DNA of 64,000 bases from Promethearchaeota archaeon (GTDB taxonomy: Archaea > Asgardarchaeota > Lokiarchaeia > Sigyniarchaeales > SOKP01): positions 62,001-126,000 of the forward strand of contig JAHPZE010000008.1 of the NCBI GenBank assembly GCA_019058365.1, written 5' to 3'. Both the position numbers and the translations under genes were made by a program. The notes under the pieces were generated by a model. It made no database searches. It was given only the letters and a program-made list of their open reading frames with translations, and was not told where the DNA came from. This document shows positions 7,129 to 15,685 of this stretch, piece after piece. The number at the start of each line of letters is the position of its first letter. Position 1 is the first letter of the stretch.

Positions 7129-9791
7129 TACTTTATGCTTTCTATTAAGTTTGGAATTTCTTTAATCTCTCTTACATAATTTTCATTTAAATTAGATATA
7201 CCTTCTGCAATATTTTTAATGCTTTCCAGACTATAGATTAAATTCTCTAAATAATCGATAAGATCTCCTTTAAAAACTAATATCTTATATTCATTAATCA
7301 AATAATTAGAGATCTCTTCAATTGTCATATCTTCTTTAATACGTAGATTAACTATTAAGTTTTCCAGATTTAAACGTCCGCAATCACAATATGGATTATC
7401 TTTACAGCTACAACTAAATATATCACTTGTTAGTTTCATTAAAAAATCAATAAAATCACGTGAGAATGTTTTTCTTTTCTTAACATAGTCAGCGTTCATT
7501 AAGGATAACACACTAGCACTGAATAAATTGTTTGAAAAATATTTCATATTGATATTCTTAGATAAATCTGCAACGATGTTTTTTGATAAATAAACATTTC
7601 TTAGAAATTCTAAGTCTAAAGCAATATCTAAAGGAGTAGCTAAATTATCTTGCAATTTTTTAATGATATTAAGACTTTCGTTAACACTTAAAAAAGAATT
7701 AGCGATAGCTCTTCCTAAACGGGTAGATTTAACTGTTAAATCTTCCTTTATCCTTATTAATCTAAAACTTATTAATTTCTTTAAAACGTCTTCTAAATCA
7801 AAATGAACATTAATTAAATGGTTATAAAAATCATAGATAAGTTCTTTTGAAATCCATTGATTAAACATAGAAATAAATGCAAGAATTTCTGTTTGAGATT
7901 TATCTTCGTCGGGAACAAGCTCATAATCTTTAATCTTACCATTTAATAGTTTTATCGCAATATTTTCTTCAGTAAGTTTCATTTTAGGAGAATAGACTTT
8001 TCCAGGTTCAACAAGAATATATGCTAAACCCTTTTCATGCTTTTTTAATCTCCCTGCTCTTCCCAGCATCTGTTCAAATTCTGCAACCGATAACCAATTT
8101 ATACCCATTGCTAACGACTCAAAGATTACTTGACGCGCTGGTAGATCTACTCCCGCTGCTAAAGCCGCTGTTGCAACCACACCAGTTATTCTTTGAGCTT
8201 GAAAATTTTCTTCAATAACTTTCCTTTCTTCATTAGTTAAACCCGAATGATATGCGGAAATATTTATACCTTTTTTTTGTAGATAAGATGTTATTAATTC
8301 ACATTTTTTTCTGGTATTTGAAAATATGATTGATTGACCTTTAAAACCATACATAGATTTCTCATAGAAAGAAGATTTTACTAATTTTGAAATATATTTT
8401 TGCTTTTGGGTTTCATTCAAGCATAATATTAAATGGCGTTCAACTGGAACAGGGCGATTATCATATTTTATTAATTGACAATTCAATTTTTTTGCAAGTA
8501 GTTCTGGTTCTCCCAGTGTTGCACTCAAATACAAAAACTGAGAATTATATTGTGTTTTTAGTCTCGCGATTAAACCGTCCAATATAAATCCACGTTCAGG
8601 ATCAATTAATGTTTGTATCTCATCAATAATAATTGTACCAATATTTCCTAAGAGTTCTTTTTTCCCATTCCTTAAAATATAGTCAATTGCTTCATAAGTT
8701 GCTATTATGATATGGGCATTAGTTAAATCTTGAATATTATCCGCCTCTTTCTTTCCAAATAATGATTCTCCAACTCTCTTGATAACTTTCAATTTAAGTC
8801 TTTTATATTTTTCCTTAAATTCTTCTGTTCTTATGTTAGCTAAAGCCACAATCGGCACTAAATACAACATTTTAGCACTTCTATTATTCAAAACACTCGA
8901 AATACCAGCCAATTCACCTACTAAAGTTTTGCCTCCAGAAGTAGGCGCCATAATTAATTGATCAAAACGTTCCATTAACAAACCTTTTTCAACTGATATT
9001 GCTTGAATTGGTAATAGGGTAGATATATTTGACCCTTTAAGTGTTTCTTTAAGTTCAAGAGGGATATTTAGATTTTCTATTCTTATATTAAGATATTTCT
9101 TACTAACCGGAGTTTTTTTTTCAATATCATAAAGTGTAATTTCTTTATTATTTACTGGATTGAAATCTGCATTAAAAGCACTTAATACTTTTCTGATATC
9201 TCTAAATTTAAGTAACATATGCATTAAAAAACTCTTTAACTTTGGACTGATTTTTTCTTGAGAAATCATCCCCGTAAGCTTAATTCTATTCACAACAATA
9301 TCATAAGCACATTTAGAACAAATAATTTGATTTTTTAAAGCTCTAATTTGCAAATTCTCATTTAGCAATGTAAACTTTTTTTTATCCAAACAAGAATCAC
9401 AAATAGTTAAGTTAATTATCTTATCTTTATCATATTGAAAACTATTTAACATTTCTTTAACTGGCAAAATATCTTTAGGCATAGTCTGGCTTGAGAATGC
9501 AATAAATTTGTTTTTCTCTGAAATGATAAACTTTCTTAGTAAATGTGGATCAATAGGCTTTGTACTTCCATCAATTTCGATTTTATTGAAATTTAGAGGT
9601 CTCATCTTATTTTTAAAATCTAATCCGAATAATACCGTACCCTTGAAGAAAGGTTCATTTACATACGTAAATGTGAATCTTTTTTTTTTAAATGATTTAA
9701 GGTAAAAGAAATTTACATTGAAAAGTATTTCTTTTTTAGAATCACGATTTCTATCCAAAACAATGAAATAAGATCTTGAAGGAATACTCAA
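7125..9791 (-). CDS. Ski2-like superfamily II helicase with zinc-knuckle N-terminal region
   Basis: An 888-residue DEAD/DEAH-type helicase. The N-terminal 240 residues contain two CxxC pairs (CDSC about 130 and CSKC about 158), which resembles the archaeal family with a DUF5814-like N-domain (tentative). Helicase motifs are Walker A APTSGGKTL (about 280-290), motif II DEIQ (about 394), motif III SAT (about 424) and motif VI QMLGRAGRL (about 575). The ratchet-type C-terminal region includes another cysteine cluster (CSCKDNPYCDCG). Ski2-like helicases unwind RNA or DNA, and this one might act in RNA turnover or repair. It is convergent with the DRG-like GTPase, sharing 4 bases. Confidence 0.88.
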   Translation of the reverse strand: MSIPSRSYFIVLDRNRDSKKEILFNVNFFYLKSFKKKRFTFTYVNEPFFKGTVLFGLDFKNKMRPLNFNKIEIDGSTKPIDPHLLRKFIISEKNKFIAFSSQTMPKDILPVKEMLNSFQYDKDKIINLTICDSCLDKKKFTLLNENLQIRALKNQIICSKCAYDIVVNRIKLTGMISQEKISPKLKSFLMHMLLKFRDIRKVLSAFNADFNPVNNKEITLYDIEKKTPVSKKYLNIRIENLNIPLELKETLKGSNISTLLPIQAISVEKGLLMERFDQLIMAPTSGGKTLVGELAGISSVLNNRSAKMLYLVPIVALANIRTEEFKEKYKRLKLKVIKRVGESLFGKKEADNIQDLTNAHIIIATYEAIDYILRNGKKELLGNIGTIIIDEIQTLIDPERGFILDGLIARLKTQYNSQFLYLSATLGEPELLAKKLNCQLIKYDNRPVPVERHLILCLNETQKQKYISKLVKSSFYEKSMYGFKGQSIIFSNTRKKCELITSYLQKKGINISAYHSGLTNEERKVIEENFQAQRITGVVATAALAAGVDLPARQVIFESLAMGINWLSVAEFEQMLGRAGRLKKHEKGLAYILVEPGKVYSPKMKLTEENIAIKLLNGKIKDYELVPDEDKSQTEILAFISMFNQWISKELIYDFYNHLINVHFDLEDVLKKLISFRLIRIKEDLTVKSTRLGRAIANSFLSVNESLNIIKKLQDNLATPLDIALDLEFLRNVYLSKNIVADLSKNINMKYFSNNLFSASVLSLMNADYVKKRKTFSRDFIDFLMKLTSDIFSCSCKDNPYCDCGRLNLENLIVNLRIKEDMTIEEISNYLINEYKILVFKGDLIDYLENLIYSLESIKNIAEGISNLNENYVREIKEIPNLIESIKY

Positions 9792-9919
9792 TGTGAAACC
9801 ATTTATGGATAATATTAAATTAGAATGAATACCAACAATTCAATTTTACTAAATTCTAAAAAACCTAATATCAATTTAAGATAAATTAAGAATTAGGATA
9901 ATAAAAAAGAAATTAAAAA

Positions 9920-10081
9920 TTAGAATCCGAAAACTTGTTTAATTTTATCATAAACTTCTTTGATTTGCCTAAGTTTAGCCTCATCGCTCTGGTTTAGGAA
10001 ATGTTCTATCCATTGCGAAAGACCTTGATTCTTAATCCACTCAAGGAAGTATTCAACAGATTGACGTTCTTCAGCAGACAT
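9920..10081 (-). CDS. Small 53-residue protein, unknown function
   Basis: A short open frame begins with ATG at 10081 (MSAEERQSVEYF) and ends with FGF and TAA at 9920-9922. The predicted protein is largely helical and amphipathic, with no Cys, no membrane segment and no recognised motif. Support comes from a sensible amino-acid composition compared with the frames around it and from its position between divergently placed genes. I do not recognise the family. It might be a small DNA-binding or chaperone-associated protein. The gene to the right is a zinc protein on the opposite strand. Confidence 0.55.
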   Translation of the reverse strand: MSAEERQSVEYFLEWIKNQGLSQWIEHFLNQSDEAKLRQIKEVYDKIKQVFGF

Positions 10082-10230
10082 TTTTTATTCTATTTTTCTC
10101 TTGTGTTTAATTACTTTTTTAATTTTCTTCTATATAAGAATATAAATCATACTATTTTATATTTTTATAATTCTAAATCAATTAAGTAAAGTTAATCAAA
10201 TTTACAATTAATTTTTATAAGTGAAAAAAA

Positions 10231-11187
10231 ATGTCAACCAGAATAAAAACGCCCAATCTTGATGACATTTGGGTGAAATGGAAGGAGAAAGCTGCAAGAA
10301 CAGATCGAAAAAAGATGGAAAAACAATTTGGAACCAAAGGAGCAGTTTTTTCTTTAGATGCTATAAGTGCAGCAGAATATGTTAAAGATACAATGAAAGA
10401 AGCAGCAATATATTTTGCTGTTAAAAAATCACTTGGACCTGCACCAACAGGGAAAGAAGAAAACTTAGTTACAGCTCCAAGAGTAGGAAGAGAACAATAT
10501 TATTCCTTTAAAGGTGCTGGTAAAATTAATAAGGAAAATTGGAAAGGTAATGAAAAAGTCCCTCATTTTGAGTCAATTCAAGCTGTTCCTTGCAAAAATT
10601 GCAAAGGAAAAGGATATCTCGAAGATAAATGTAAAACATGTAAAGGAACGGGAAAAATCGAGGAAATTTTTACAGTTTTAGTTGGTGAAGAACAAAAAAA
10701 AGAAAAAAAACCCTTTTCCTACCCTTGTGGTGCGTGTTATGGAACGGGTAACAGAACAGAACCATGCAAGGAGTGTGGAGGCCATAAGAATATGTATAAA
10801 TATGAAATTCTTCCAGTTCCTTTTCAATCTGTTGTAACTGGAATCCCAATTTTACATAGTAGTGCTCAAACAAGATATGAAAAAGAAATCGGCGAAGACC
10901 TTCATAAAATAATTGAAGATGTTGAAGGAATAAAATTCAGTGATTTTAAAGAACTAGAGTCTAAAACAGAAGCATCTTTAGGGTATATGAATAAAAATAT
11001 CAGTAAGACTATAGGAGCCGCGAAGACTGATTATAGAAAACATGAAAAGGATAAAGATGCCCAAATCACATCCCAGATTTATCTCTTTCCGATGATACAA
11101 ATGATGGCGATTACCAAGCGAGGAACGAAGTTTGAAATCTACAGTCTTGGCTCAGGAAATAAATTTATGGTTTATTCTAATTTTTAA
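10231..11187 (+). CDS. DnaJ-type zinc-finger protein lacking a J domain
   Basis: A 318-residue protein. Its centre (about residues 121-184) has the CxxCxGxG repeats of the DnaJ cysteine-rich domain: CKNCKGKG, CKTCKGTG, CGACYGTG and CKECGG, enough for two zinc sites. The N-terminus (about 1-110) has no HPD-containing J domain. The C-terminus (about 195-318) is a mixed domain of unknown type. It could bind unfolded proteins or act as a zinc scaffold, but without a J domain it should not stimulate Hsp70 in the usual way. No Hsp70 gene is in the window. ATG follows AAGTGAAAAAA. Confidence 0.72.
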   Translation: MSTRIKTPNLDDIWVKWKEKAARTDRKKMEKQFGTKGAVFSLDAISAAEYVKDTMKEAAIYFAVKKSLGPAPTGKEENLVTAPRVGREQYYSFKGAGKINKENWKGNEKVPHFESIQAVPCKNCKGKGYLEDKCKTCKGTGKIEEIFTVLVGEEQKKEKKPFSYPCGACYGTGNRTEPCKECGGHKNMYKYEILPVPFQSVVTGIPILHSSAQTRYEKEIGEDLHKIIEDVEGIKFSDFKELESKTEASLGYMNKNISKTIGAAKTDYRKHEKDKDAQITSQIYLFPMIQMMAITKRGTKFEIYSLGSGNKFMVYSNF

Positions 11188-11270
11188 TTCCTATTTTTTT
11201 TTTAAAGTTAATTTCTTAATTTTGTATTAAATAACGATCTTTTCTCCTAATTTAGCTCCTAATCTAAACA

Positions 11271-11326
11271 TTTAAATATAAGATAAGATAAACATAAGTT
11301 GAAACTTACATATAGGTTCAAACTTA
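11271..11326 (+). promoter_or_regulatory. Promoter with tandem operator-like repeats before the ECF S-component gene
   Basis: A TATA-box-like TTTAAATATA sits at 11271-11280. Downstream, at the expected transcription start, lie two copies of GTTSAAACTTA (11298-11308 and 11316-11326), repeated at 18 bp. The first copy, with preceding bases, also forms AAGTT-GA-AACTT, a perfect short palindrome. Repeats at the initiation site are typical of an archaeal repressor operator. The ligand would presumably be the transported vitamin, but this is inference. Confidence 0.5.
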
Positions 11327-11346
11327 TATATATGAAGTGAAAAATA

Positions 11347-11979
11347 GTGATAGAAGAAAGTAAAATAGTGAAAGAAAAAAGGTCTTTTAATCACGAAAGT
11401 CTTTTTGGTTATTATATACCCGATAATGCATTTTTAATTTCGATGATTGGTATTTTTACAGCTTTAAATTTTGTTGTAACATATTGGATTCAGATTCCTA
11501 TTCCTGCTACTGGAGGTTACATTAATATTGGAGATGTTGCCGTAATGTTCACGGCCCTTTTATTTGGACCCATTATAGGGGGTATTGCAGGTGGCGTAGG
11601 ACCCATGCTAGCAGACATTTTTTCACCGTGGATAATTTATGCTCCTGCTACTCTACTTATTAAAGGCATCGAGGGATTTTTAATTGGATTTATTGCAAAT
11701 CCCAAAGATTGTGAAGGGAGAGTTTCTTATCATGATATAATTGCAGTTTTAACTGGTGGAATTTTAATTCCTTTGGGATATTTTATTTATGAAGCATTTA
11801 TACTTCAGTTAGGAATTGCCGTAGCATTGGTCGAGATGCCTGGTAACTTTTTTCAATTTGGATTTGCTGCAATAGGTTCAATTTTACTTATAGCTGCTTC
11901 AAGAAAAAACATAATTGAAGCTCTACCACAGATATTTAATAAAGTATTTATTCAAATAGATAAAGGAAACAATGAATAA
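11347..11979 (+). CDS. ECF transporter S component (vitamin-binding membrane protein)
   Basis: A 210-residue protein with a GTG start and about five to six membrane helices. The stretch GGYINIGDVAVMFTALLFGP (about 56-75), followed by a glycine-rich segment GGIAGGVGPMLAD, is typical of the ECF-type S component that binds a vitamin or related micronutrient. S components need a shared T protein and two ATPases, and none of those is in this window, so it would use modules encoded elsewhere. The substrate cannot be told from sequence; thiamine, riboflavin, pyridoxine or queuosine precursors are possible. A tandem repeat overlapping the likely transcription start suggests regulated expression. Confidence 0.82.
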   Translation: MIEESKIVKEKRSFNHESLFGYYIPDNAFLISMIGIFTALNFVVTYWIQIPIPATGGYINIGDVAVMFTALLFGPIIGGIAGGVGPMLADIFSPWIIYAPATLLIKGIEGFLIGFIANPKDCEGRVSYHDIIAVLTGGILIPLGYFIYEAFILQLGIAVALVEMPGNFFQFGFAAIGSILLIAASRKNIIEALPQIFNKVFIQIDKGNNE

Positions 11980-11987
11980 GGTATACT

Positions 11988-13424
11988 TTAAAGTAGTGTA
12001 ATCAAAACATCAAGAACATCCAAGACTTTTTTACCACTTTCAGTAATATAATATAACACATTTTTTCCTTCTTTTTTTCGAGAAATCAATCCTTTAGATT
12101 CTAATTCTTTCAAGTGCTGATATATTGCTGCTAAACTTATAGTTCCCATAATTTCTTGAATTTTAGTACCACTAATTCCCTTAATACTCGTTAATGAAAT
12201 TTGCGATAAAATTTTCAGTTTTGTAATAATAATTGATCCTTTGCCCGTTGTTTTTGTTTGAGAGGAGATAGCTTCTAACACATATGGTGCTTTTAGTCCA
12301 CTTCCTGTAATTAAGCATACAATCTTTTCATTAACTCCAAAAGTATTTTTTTGATTTAAGGTTTGCAATCCCGCTACTGTTAAAGCAGAAGCGGGCTCAG
12401 CAAAAATTCCCTCATATCGTATAAGCTTATCAATTGAATTCAAAATATTATCTTCGGGAATAGTTATAACAGTACCTTCACTCTCTCTTATGCATCTAAT
12501 AGCTAAATCTTTATAAATAGGTTTTTTTACTAATATTCCTAAAGCAAGAGATTTATCCAATCTTTTGCTTATTGGGTTAATGTTATCTTCTTTAAGAAAT
12601 TCATCTACAATGGGAGATAATATTTGAGACTGTATACCTACTAATTTTGGAATGTTATTTATGACATTAGCATCCCGAAGTTCATGAAATCCTTTCCATA
12701 AACTTACTAATAATTCTCCACTTCCCATGGGGATTAAAATCCAACTTGGATCTTCAATCTGTTTAATTATTTCATAAGCAATGGTTTTCTGGGCTTCAAG
12801 AGTAAGTGGATTTAAATCGGGAGTACCTTGATAGAAATCTGTAATATTCTCCCGTATTAACAGTTCTTCAATAGCATCATCAACAGTTTCTCCAATTACT
12901 TCTAATTCGGAGTTATAAGCGATTATTTGGGCTTTTTTACCTACATCAATTATTCTTGGAATGATATTCAAACAACCCATTCCTTCAACAGAAGTATAGG
13001 CTGCTAATGAGGCACCTTGATTACCATTTGAAGCACAGATAATCTTTTTATAATCCCAACTTCTCGCATGGGAAGTTAATAATGCCGCAGCACGATCCTT
13101 GAAAGAATTTGTAGGATTTTGAGTTTCGTCTTTAAAAAATAAACATTTTAATCCTAATTTTTCTCCAAATCTTTTTGATTTTCTACATGGGCTACCTCCT
13201 TCCCCTAATGAAACAATAAAATTATCCTCTATCTGAGGAAGTGCAAATTTATAATCCCAAAATTTATTGATAGCTTCAGCTTTAGAGAACTTCTGTTTAA
13301 AATTTTCTAAATTTACGTCAAACCATAATAATCCTTTACATTCAGGACATTTATGTTGAATAGAGGTAAATTCAAATTTTTTTTTGCATTCTATACAAGT
13401 TAGAGTTAGTGATTTTTTAATAAT
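11988..13424 (-). CDS. thrC: Threonine synthase fused to a C-terminal winged helix (AUU start)
   Basis: A 478-residue PLP enzyme that converts O-phosphohomoserine to threonine. From the start used here it has an N-terminal zinc ribbon (CIEC at 10-13, CPEC at 26-29), the SLGEGGSP motif (72-79), the PLP lysine in NSFKDRAA (K109), and SNGNQGASLAAY (132-143). A C-terminal winged-helix domain (about 395-478; KIQEIMGTISLAAIYQHLKE) follows. No ATG, GTG or TTG occurs in frame before residue 149, and the frame is closed by TAA further upstream. ATT at 13424 is preceded by GAGGT with 6 bases between, so ATT is taken as the start (the next ATT, 13421, is an alternative). The Gly loop reads PMGSGELL rather than the usual GGGGN-type, so activity on related substrates is possible. 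Confidence 0.87.
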   Translation of the reverse strand: MIKKSLTLTCIECKKKFEFTSIQHKCPECKGLLWFDVNLENFKQKFSKAEAINKFWDYKFALPQIEDNFIVSLGEGGSPCRKSKRFGEKLGLKCLFFKDETQNPTNSFKDRAAALLTSHARSWDYKKIICASNGNQGASLAAYTSVEGMGCLNIIPRIIDVGKKAQIIAYNSELEVIGETVDDAIEELLIRENITDFYQGTPDLNPLTLEAQKTIAYEIIKQIEDPSWILIPMGSGELLVSLWKGFHELRDANVINNIPKLVGIQSQILSPIVDEFLKEDNINPISKRLDKSLALGILVKKPIYKDLAIRCIRESEGTVITIPEDNILNSIDKLIRYEGIFAEPASALTVAGLQTLNQKNTFGVNEKIVCLITGSGLKAPYVLEAISSQTKTTGKGSIIITKLKILSQISLTSIKGISGTKIQEIMGTISLAAIYQHLKELESKGLISRKKEGKNVLYYITESGKKVLDVLDVLITLL

Positions 13425-13640
13425 GAAATAACCTCTAAGACAAATATTAATTTTGATTTATTAATTAATTGGGTTTTTTTATTATTAATTTCTTTTGACA
13501 ACCTTTTTTCTTTTGCGAGATAATTTAATAGAGATTAATTTATATGATTATATGTAAAAATTTACGATGAATCGTAAAACTTTTTTATAATAATAAAAAA
13601 ATTAAAAAAATAATTCAAATTCTATTTGAAGTGATAATAA

Positions 13641-13955
13641 ATTCTTCTATGGATTATATTATTTAGTGTTTTAGGGAGTATTGGAGTTATAGCCTTAGCT
13701 TTTATTTTTCTTAATTTAACTAAAAATGGTATTGAATTAGCAAAAGAATTGAACCGACATAGTAGGCTTCTCGAAATTCTGTTATATAATGAATTAGGAC
13801 TCCATCCAACTAAAGCTCACAATGAAAGTAAAAAATTTAGCTTACTTTTTTCATGTGAAACAATAAATAAAATCTATGAAAAATATGGCCCTCCCGAAGA
13901 ATGCCCTTGTGGTGAAAAGATTGTAAATAGTTCAGGGTGTTTTTGTGAAAAATAA
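13641..13955 (+). CDS. Small membrane protein with cysteine-rich tail (AUU start)
   Basis: A 104-residue protein. It has one N-terminal membrane helix (about 2-25; ILFSVLGSIGVIALAFIFL) followed by a polar helix and a C-terminal CPCGEK and GCFC cluster that could bind zinc. The first canonical start (TTG, 13749) would fall after the helix. The frame opens just after TAA at 13638-13640 with ATT at 13641, and GTGAT at 13631-13635 precedes it by 5 bases, so ATT is the likely start. No family recognised. It lies between threonine synthase and a flavin reductase, divergent from the former and convergent with the latter. Confidence 0.62.
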   Translation: MLLWIILFSVLGSIGVIALAFIFLNLTKNGIELAKELNRHSRLLEILLYNELGLHPTKAHNESKKFSLLFSCETINKIYEKYGPPEECPCGEKIVNSSGCFCEK

Positions 13956-13975
13956 ATTTACACTAAAATAAATAA

Positions 13976-14452
13976 TTATTTAGCAATTTCATTAGAAGCA
14001 TAAGCAGTTAGAATCTTTCCATAAAAATAATGGTGACTGCTCATATTTGATTTACTCGTATGAATAATCTGACATTCATAGCTTAAGATACAATCTTTTA
14101 TTGTAGGTACTTTTGTTTTTTTTCCCGGAATGGTTTCCAATCCTGCTTGTTTGAATTTGTTAGTATTTCTACCCGAATAAGAACCCGCAATATCTACTAC
14201 CTCATAATTATTCTCTGAGGGTATATTTATAGTAAATTCATTTACTCCCTCTGTGAGTAATTGATAAGTATATCGGCTATAAGCGACCTGTGCTCTAATA
14301 ACAGGGTTACCATTTAATTCTTCAATAGTCTTCCAATCTAAAGCCATAACATTGAGGTTTCCATTTCTTTCCATTGAGACCATTAACGCTGTATTTCTCT
14401 TAAAATACTCAATATAATCATACGGTCCAATTTCTTTTCTATTATTTGACAT
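13976..14452 (-). CDS. Flavin reductase-like domain protein (flavoredoxin type)
   Basis: A 158-residue protein similar in pattern to the flavin reductase / flavoredoxin family. It opens with a strand and NTALMVSMERNGNLNVMALD (about 15-34), then RAQVAYSRYTYQLL, an ENNYEVVDIAGSYSGRN segment (about 81-97) and a C-terminal strand containing HYFYGKILTAYA. These proteins bind FMN and either reduce it or carry electrons. The lengths agree (family about 150-200). It is convergent with the upstream membrane protein and may be co-transcribed with nothing else. The electron partner is unknown. Confidence 0.75.
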   Translation of the reverse strand: MSNNRKEIGPYDYIEYFKRNTALMVSMERNGNLNVMALDWKTIEELNGNPVIRAQVAYSRYTYQLLTEGVNEFTINIPSENNYEVVDIAGSYSGRNTNKFKQAGLETIPGKKTKVPTIKDCILSYECQIIHTSKSNMSSHHYFYGKILTAYASNEIAK

Positions 14453-14507
14453 ATTTTTATAAAATCAATTTTTAGTTTTAATAAAATTATTTGAAAAAGT
14501 TTAAAAA

Positions 14508-15335
14508 TTAAGGAAGCCCCGCACCGGGTATATCTACTTTCACATATTCTATTCGTCCGTTTATCCTTTCATGGGTTGAGGTGGCAATAAAAAGAATATC
14601 ACGATCAGATCCACCAAGCATACATGCATAAGCATCTGTTTCAACTTTTATTTTATGAGTAATTTTACCCCCTTCAATAACACGTACAACCCTATGTCTA
14701 CCTGGGGCAGCCAACCAAATCCCACCTTCACTATCTAAACAAATACCATCAGGAGCAAGTGATTTGAGGTTAGCCCATATTCGACGCTCTATAAGAGAAC
14801 CATCTTTCATAATATCAAATGCTGTAAGACGAGCAGCGAATGTTTCTCCAACAATCAGAGTATTATCATCTGGTGTAATAACAACTCCATTTGGAAAAGC
14901 TATATTATCAGCAACAACTCTGGCATCTCCATTAGAGTCTACAAGAACAATTTCTGCAGGTTTGAATGGTTTAGTATTAAAATAATCAAAACCAAAATTC
15001 CCAACATAAGCTCTTCCTTTTTTATCCACAACCATGTCATTACAATAAAATGTTGCCAGACCACTTAAATCTGCATGTTCTGTTATTCCTTCGGGATCAA
15101 GACGAAGTAAAGTACAATTTTCCATTGAAACTATTAAAAGTCTGTCATTTGGAAGCCAACCTAAACCAGAAGGACGATTCGGTATCTCTACTATTGTTTC
15201 CGTATTTCCATTAAGATCCAAAGTCATTACCTTATGGTTATCCATATCAGAAAACCATAATTTATCATTATGCCATCGCGGGCTTTCTGGAAATAACAAA
15301 CCTTCTAGAAGCACTCTTGTTTCTAAAAATACCAT
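14508..15335 (-). CDS. SMP-30/gluconolactonase-like beta-propeller hydrolase
   Basis: A 275-residue six-bladed beta-propeller of the SMP-30/gluconolactonase/LRE family. Recognisable parts are LLEGLLFPESPRWHNDKLWF (about 9-28, metal-binding Glu), NRPSGLGWLPNDRLLI (about 52-67), YCNDMVVDKKGRAYVGNFGF (about 97-116; Asn/Asp ligand), PNGVVITPDDNTL (about 148-160) and LAPDGICLDSEGG (about 193-205; Asp). These enzymes hydrolyse sugar lactones in a divalent-metal-dependent way. Full family length and no signal peptide suggest a cytoplasmic enzyme. Sugar substrate is unknown. Confidence 0.9.
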   Translation of the reverse strand: MVFLETRVLLEGLLFPESPRWHNDKLWFSDMDNHKVMTLDLNGNTETIVEIPNRPSGLGWLPNDRLLIVSMENCTLLRLDPEGITEHADLSGLATFYCNDMVVDKKGRAYVGNFGFDYFNTKPFKPAEIVLVDSNGDARVVADNIAFPNGVVITPDDNTLIVGETFAARLTAFDIMKDGSLIERRIWANLKSLAPDGICLDSEGGIWLAAPGRHRVVRVIEGGKITHKIKVETDAYACMLGGSDRDILFIATSTHERINGRIEYVKVDIPGAGLP

Positions 15336-15368
15336 GTCTTACACACTTTTTTAACTTCGAAATTTTAT

Positions 15369-15608
15369 TTATGGTTTAAATTTTTCATCATGAATGACTT
15401 TGTCTATTGCGTTTAAACATGCATCTTCCCAATCATCATCAGGATCAATACTTTCACAACATTCAGGACACCAATCATCAGAATAGCCCTCATCAAACTC
15501 ATCCGCTTCCATGTCACCATTTAGGATGGTTCCACAGTAGAAACATACACCATCATCGTATCTATCCAATATTTCTGAAATCAATTGAATTTTTTTTTTT
15601 GAATTCAT
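15369..15608 (-). CDS. Small acidic zinc-ribbon protein
   Basis: A 79-residue, strongly acidic protein (many Asp/Glu). Two cysteine knuckles, VCFYCG (about 21-26) and WCPECC (about 46-51), form a likely zinc ribbon. No further domain is visible. Such small acidic zinc proteins may mediate protein-protein contacts or metal handling. It lies between SMP-30 and nitronate monooxygenase genes on the same strand with gaps of a few tens of bases, so an operon is possible. Confidence 0.75.
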   Translation of the reverse strand: MNSKKKIQLISEILDRYDDGVCFYCGTILNGDMEADEFDEGYSDDWCPECCESIDPDDDWEDACLNAIDKVIHDEKFKP

Positions 15609-15685
15609 TTTCTTAAAGTAAAATTTTATTAGGAAATATTATAAAATAAGAAAAAAAATAATTTAAGTGTTTATTGAATTAATCT

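Noticed and set aside
11988..12980. Broken threonine synthase
   Set aside because: The missing N-terminal half is present in frame without stops or shifts up to ATT 13424.
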